Part shown: positions 60,311 through 64,000 of the stretch, piece after piece
Position numbering within the stretch: the first letter of the stretch is position 1
Layout of the letters: the number at the start of each line of letters is the position of its first letter
Origin: Hahella sp050299855
GTDB lineage: Bacteria > Pseudomonadota > Gammaproteobacteria > Pseudomonadales > Oleiphilaceae
Length of the DNA: 64,000 nt
Reading direction: 5' to 3'
NCBI GenBank assembly: GCA_050299855.1
Contig: JBNKWQ010000046.1
Coordinates: 62,001 to 126,000 of the forward strand
The notes under the pieces: model-generated
Seen by the model: the letters and a program-made list of their open reading frames with translations, nothing else
Database searches by the model: none
Told to the model about the DNA's origin: nothing
Program-made: the position numbers and the translations under genes

Positions 60311-62107
60311 ATGTCACAGTCCATTCTTAATCGTCGTGAGGTGAGCTTCCAGCTGTTTGAAGTGCTGGAAACAGAGCGTCTGATCGAACGTGCCAAATTC
60401 AATGAACACTCACGGGAAACTTTCCAGGCGACACTGGATACCGCGGAGAAGATGGCGACTGATTTATTTGCACCGCATAACACTCTTGCTGATAAGAATG
60501 AACCTACCTTTGACGGCAAAACCGTCAGTATGCGGCCGGAAGTAAAAACTGCCTTTGATGCTTTCGCCGAAGCAGGTTTCATCAAAGGTCGTTTGAGTTT
60601 TGAAGAAGGTGGCATGCAACTGCCGGAAACTGTGATGACAGCCTCTATGGGCTATTTTACGGCTGCAAATCCCTCCACGGCCGGTTACCCTTTCCTGACC
60701 ATGGCCGCAGCAAACCTGGTGAAAACCTTCGCCAGCGATGAGCTGAAAGACCGCTTTTTGGAACCCATGCTGGATGGCCGCTTTACCGGCACCATGGCGT
60801 TGACTGAGCCTCATGCCGGCTCCTCACTGGCTGACATCCGAACTAATGCCACACCTAAGGACGACGGCAGCTACAGCATCAAGGGAAGTAAGTTGTTTAT
60901 CTCCGGTGGCGAGCATGAACTCAGCGAGAATATCGTGCATCTGGTGTTGGCCAAAATCAAAGGTGCACCAGCCGGTGTCAAAGGCATATCGCTATTTATC
61001 GTGCCCAAGAAGCGATTGGATGACAGCGGTAATGTGGGTGAACGCAATGGTGTGGCGCTGGCGGGCTTAATACACAAGCTAGGCTATCGTGGCACGACAT
61101 CGACCGCACTGAGTTTTGGTGATGACAACGAATGCATCGGCTATCTGGTGGGCGAGCCTCACCAGGGGTTGAAGTACATGTTTCAGATGATGAACGAAGC
61201 GCGACTGGGTGTGGGCTTCGGTGCGGTAGTGATCGGCTATCAGGGTTATCAGTATTCCCTGCAGTATGCCAAGGAACGTACTCAGGGCCGCTTGCCTTCC
61301 AGCTCAGACCCGTCGCAGCCGCCGGTTTCCATCATTCAGCATAGTGACGTTAAGCGCATGTTGTTGGCACAGAAATCCTATGTGGAAGGCGGTTATGCCC
61401 TTTGTATGTACAGCGCCTCCCTGATTGATGATATGCACACCCTGGAAGACGAAGCAGAGCGTCAGCGTGCGAGCCTGCTGCTGGATTTACTGACGCCGGT
61501 CGTCAAGGCCTGGCCTTCTGAATATTGCCTAAAGGCCAATGACCTTGCAATTCAGGTGTTGGGTGGTGCCGGTTATACACGGGAATATCCGGTAGAGCAG
61601 TATTGGCGGGACAATCGTCTTAACCCCATCCATGAAGGCACCAACGGCATCCAGGGATTGGATCTGCTGGGGCGGAAAGTCTGGCTCAACAATGGCCAGG
61701 CCCTGACACTGCTGCAGGAAGAAATGGCAAAGGATATTCGCGCCGCAGGTAAATTGACAGCTCCTCTGGCCGCACAGTTGGAAGCCACCCTGGGCGTTAT
61801 CGGTAAGACTTTCCTGGGCCTGGCCCAGGCGATGAAAACCAAAGGACCGGACGTCACTTTGGCGAATGCCAGCTGCTTCCTCAACCTTTTCGGACATACT
61901 GTTGTGGCCTGGATGTGGTTACGTATGGCCAACAAAGCCGCCGCTCAACTCGACTCCGTACAAGGTTCTGAACAGGATTTCTATCGCGGAAAACTGCAGG
62001 CAGCGCAATATTTTTACAACTGGGAATTACCACTGACGGAACGGGATGCCCGGTTGTTGCAGAACCTGGATGACACCTGTCTGAGTATGCAAGCAGATTG
62101 GTTCTGA
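60311..62107 (+). CDS. Acyl-CoA dehydrogenase, large (AcdA/FadE5-like) type
   Basis: 598 residues, about 200 longer than classical enzymes. Motifs: MALTEPHAGSSLADIRTNA, IKGSKLFISGGEHEL, the catalytic-region IHEGTNGIQGLDLLGRKVWL and VLGGAGYTREYPVEQYWRDN. It has the C-terminal helical extension of this long-chain branch (VVAWMWLRMANKAAAQLDSV). It oxidises acyl-CoA to enoyl-CoA. An enoyl-CoA hydratase gene follows after 19 bases, so the two work in sequence in beta-oxidation. Confidence 0.93.
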   Translation: MSQSILNRREVSFQLFEVLETERLIERAKFNEHSRETFQATLDTAEKMATDLFAPHNTLADKNEPTFDGKTVSMRPEVKTAFDAFAEAGFIKGRLSFEEGGMQLPETVMTASMGYFTAANPSTAGYPFLTMAAANLVKTFASDELKDRFLEPMLDGRFTGTMALTEPHAGSSLADIRTNATPKDDGSYSIKGSKLFISGGEHELSENIVHLVLAKIKGAPAGVKGISLFIVPKKRLDDSGNVGERNGVALAGLIHKLGYRGTTSTALSFGDDNECIGYLVGEPHQGLKYMFQMMNEARLGVGFGAVVIGYQGYQYSLQYAKERTQGRLPSSSDPSQPPVSIIQHSDVKRMLLAQKSYVEGGYALCMYSASLIDDMHTLEDEAERQRASLLLDLLTPVVKAWPSEYCLKANDLAIQVLGGAGYTREYPVEQYWRDNRLNPIHEGTNGIQGLDLLGRKVWLNNGQALTLLQEEMAKDIRAAGKLTAPLAAQLEATLGVIGKTFLGLAQAMKTKGPDVTLANASCFLNLFGHTVVAWMWLRMANKAAAQLDSVQGSEQDFYRGKLQAAQYFYNWELPLTERDARLLQNLDDTCLSMQADWF

Positions 62108-62126
62108 GATTTTAAGGAGCTTTCAC

Positions 62127-62906
62127 ATGTCACATGTCCTGATTGAAAAACGCGATCATATTCTGATGATCGGGCTCAATCGCCCGGAGAAATATAATGC
62201 CCTGACCCGGGCCATGTACCACGATATCGCCAAGGCCTATTACCAGTTGGAACATGACCCGGAGCTACGTGTAGGGCTGCTTTATGGCGTTGGAGATCAC
62301 GTGACCTCCGGTCTGGAACTGACCGACTGGGTGGAAGTGTTTTCCAGTGGTGATGCACCTGTGTTGGACAAAGGTGAACTGGACCCGTTCTATATGGTCG
62401 GACCTTCTCTTAGTAAACCCGTGGTGATGGCCGTGCAGGGTTATTGCTACACCTGTGGTGTGGAATTACTGCTGAATACGGATATCCGTGTGGCGGCGAC
62501 TAATACCCGCTTTGGACAACTGGAAGTGGCACGTGGCTTTTTTGCCTGTGGCGGTGCCACCATGCGTCTGCCTCGGGAGATTGGCTGGGGTAATGCCCAA
62601 CGTTACCTGCTCACCGGTGAAAGCTGGACGGCGGAACAGTCCTACCAGTGGGGGCTGGTGCAGAGCCTGGTGGAACCGGGTCAACAGTTGGAAGCGGCAC
62701 TTGAGATCGCTGCCAAAGTTGCGAAGGTGGCACCGCTTGGCGTCAAAGGCAGTCTGGTCTCATCAAAGTTGGCGAGAATACAGGGTGAGCAGGCCGCCAA
62801 GGACGTGATCTACCAGTCTGTGCAGGCGATTATGTCCAGCGCAGATATGCAGGAAGGCATTGCATCTTTTCTGGAGCGGAGAGAGGCGAACTTTAAAGGG
62901 CGATGA
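62127..62906 (+). CDS. Enoyl-CoA hydratase/isomerase (crotonase) family protein
   Basis: 259 residues with AAGGAGCTTTCAC before the ATG. Crotonase fold: LIGLNRPEKYNALTRAMYHD-like (MIGLNRPEKYNALTRAM), VGDHVTSGLELTDW as oxyanion-hole loop, VMAVQGYCYTCGVELLLNTD and FGQLEVARGFFACGGATMRL. The glutamate usually catalytic in hydratases falls near EVARGFF, with Gly-Phe-Phe-Ala-Cys-Gly following, so an isomerase or other activity is possible. Second gene of a two-gene operon with the acyl-CoA dehydrogenase. Confidence 0.9.
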   Translation: MSHVLIEKRDHILMIGLNRPEKYNALTRAMYHDIAKAYYQLEHDPELRVGLLYGVGDHVTSGLELTDWVEVFSSGDAPVLDKGELDPFYMVGPSLSKPVVMAVQGYCYTCGVELLLNTDIRVAATNTRFGQLEVARGFFACGGATMRLPREIGWGNAQRYLLTGESWTAEQSYQWGLVQSLVEPGQQLEAALEIAAKVAKVAPLGVKGSLVSSKLARIQGEQAAKDVIYQSVQAIMSSADMQEGIASFLERREANFKGR

Positions 62907-63307
62907 GTAGCGCCCAAACTTCAGTATTTGTATGTCGTCGGACAATATGAGACCGACACCAGTGCACCATTTATTCGATACGAGTGCACTAATCCATTCG
63001 CACCAGTGCATTTTCGACAACAGTGCACTTTGCCGTCCTGTCTTGCAGGATTCCTAACCCGAACCGGATAAGAATCTCCTTCAACGGGGTCGCTAAAGTC
63101 TTATCCACCTGATAGTGACGGCAAAGTGCAGTGGTGTTGGTTGCCTTGGATAGCGGTGTTGAATGCCGACTGACACGATCATCACCTGATTCTCCGTCCC
63201 ATCCCACCATCCACTCCCTCTTAATCCCTTCAGCATTCCCGATCTAAAATCGTTAGAATACCCAGACACTTTATTCTGTAATCTCAAACATAAAATTGAC
63301 GGAGCCT
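62907..63307. other. Intergenic region with clustered AGTGCA motifs
   Basis: 401 bases without a gene; minus-strand frames at 62763-63287 have no start sites or family features. Contains a row of AGTGCA motifs (listed separately). The last 20 bases hold the promoter-proximal part and GGAGCCT before recQ. Confidence 0.5.
62961..63027. repeat. Degenerate ~22-bp repeat carrying AGTGCA
   Basis: AGTGCA occurs at 62961, 62983, 63005 and 63022, three of them preceded by TTCG at similar distance (for example ATTCGATACGAGTGCA and ATTCGCACCAGTGCA). Spacings are 22, 22 and 17 bases. A fifth AGTGCA lies at 63125. Confidence 0.6.
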
Positions 63308-64000
63308 ATGTTCAGTTTCGAAAAAAATAAGCACCCAAAGATGGAAGAAGCGCGCTCGGTGCTGCGCAAATTATATGGATATGATGATTTTCGTGGTGAA
63401 CAGGCCAAGGCGATTCAGGCGGTGCTGGACCAGCAGGATGTGCTGGTTATTATGCCCACTGGCGGCGGCAAGTCCCTGTGTTACCAGATTCCTGCTTTGG
63501 TAAATGAAGGTGTCGGCATTATTGTCTCGCCACTGATTGCGCTGATGGAAGATCAGGTATCAGCTTTACGGCAGCTGGGTGTGGCGGCGGAGTTTTTGAA
63601 TTCCACACTGGATGCACAGCGCCAGGCTGACATTGCCCGGCGACTGGAAGCCGGTGAAATCAAGCTGCTCTATGTGGCGCCGGAAAGGTTGTTGCAGCCG
63701 AATACCCTGGCAATGCTGGAGCGTATCCAGGTTTCCTTGTTTGCCGTGGATGAGGCGCACTGTGTCTCTCAATGGGGTCATGATTTCCGCCAGGACTATC
63801 TGGGGCTTGGGCAATTGAAGCAACAGTTTCCGAATATTCCGGTCATTGCTCTGACTGCGACGGCGGATGCTCGGACCCGTGAGGAAATTGTCCAGCGCCT
63901 GCATCTGCAGGAGCCCGAGGTTCTGGTGGGCGGTTTTGACCGCCCCAATATTCGCTACACGGTGTCACCCAAACAGGATGCCCGCCGCCAGTTGTTGCAC
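63308..64000 (+). CDS. recQ: ATP-dependent DNA helicase RecQ (5' part, cut by window edge)
   Basis: The first 231 codons, open to the window end. N-terminal LYGYDDFRGEQAKAIQAVL, motif I MPTGGGKSLCYQIPAL, motif Ia VSPLIALMEDQV, motif II VDEAHCVSQWGHDFRQDY (DEAH with the RecQ aromatic loop) and motif III ALTATAD. A 3'-5' helicase in recombination and replication fork repair. The ATG follows GGAGCCT. Confidence 0.95.
   Translation, partial: MFSFEKNKHPKMEEARSVLRKLYGYDDFRGEQAKAIQAVLDQQDVLVIMPTGGGKSLCYQIPALVNEGVGIIVSPLIALMEDQVSALRQLGVAAEFLNSTLDAQRQADIARRLEAGEIKLLYVAPERLLQPNTLAMLERIQVSLFAVDEAHCVSQWGHDFRQDYLGLGQLKQQFPNIPVIALTATADARTREEIVQRLHLQEPEVLVGGFDRPNIRYTVSPKQDARRQLLH

Noticed and set aside
1..64000. 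tRNA, rRNA, prophage, insertion sequence or integrase genes
   Set aside because: Looked for by characteristic protein motifs and tRNA-like ends by eye; none was found. A tRNA scan could still detect one missed by eye.

Overview
The window is chromosomal DNA of a Gram-negative gammaproteobacterium, probably a lipid-using member of the Oceanospirillales/Pseudomonadales. The basis is inference from gene content: a complete ydbH-ynbE-ydbL set, Mpl, UbiX, a DesT/DesB-like desaturase system, a wax ester synthase/DGAT, a phasin-like granule protein, three acyl-CoA dehydrogenases and a pyrophosphate-type phosphofructokinase. I see no rRNA, tRNA, CRISPR array, prophage or intact insertion sequence. 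The region reads as stable core chromosome with several decaying genes.

Layout. 1-3.3 kb: the end of a Crp/Fnr regulator, a small membrane protein, then a leftward MNIO (DUF692) cluster. That cluster holds a Tat-signal precursor with a C-x2-C motif, the MNIO enzyme and a partner protein, and there is a Fur-like box upstream. 3.3-7.2 kb: a hydrolase, a wax ester synthase and small exported proteins. 7.2-11.7 kb: a TetR regulator, a ferredoxin-type reductase and a fatty acid desaturase with three matching operator-like palindromes, then a conserved unknown. 11.7-15.4 kb: an aldo/keto reductase, an MFS exporter, an SDR and a severed response-regulator receiver. 15.4-20 kb: a URC-type uracil catabolism cluster (Urc1-like, Urc4-like, UPRT) facing a second UPRT. 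20-26.8 kb: an M28 peptidase, leuA, an Lrp regulator, a glyoxalase-like protein, a hydrolase and a yeast-type cytosine deaminase. 26.9-31.7 kb: a collapsed Orn/Lys/Arg decarboxylase pseudogene beside an intact polyamine ABC transporter operon.

31.7-40 kb: an AidB-like dehydrogenase, fragments of SDR and LysR genes, a RidA gene with an internal deletion, a PilZ membrane protein, a TetR regulator and PPi-PFK. 40-46.4 kb: mpl-ubiX, an AAA ATPase and ydbH-ynbE-ydbL for the cell envelope. 46.5-55.2 kb: oxidoreductases, a coiled-coil membrane protein, a TetR regulator with a perfect palindrome, two hotdog thioesterases and the phasin-like protein with an alanine/lysine/proline tail. 55.2-64 kb: a TruC-like pseudouridine synthase, a solute-binding protein, a divergent AraC/aldehyde dehydrogenase pair, an acyl-CoA dehydrogenase-enoyl-CoA hydratase pair, and the start of recQ.

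Two themes cut across the window. One is nucleobase and polyamine salvage: cytosine deaminase, UPRT/URC and the pot-like transporter. The other is genome erosion: at least five gene remnants formed largely by internal or terminal deletion, and many intergenic tandem duplications with unit lengths near 7, 15 and 22-23 bp. The best candidate for an undescribed system is the MNIO cluster with its Tat-exported precursor.
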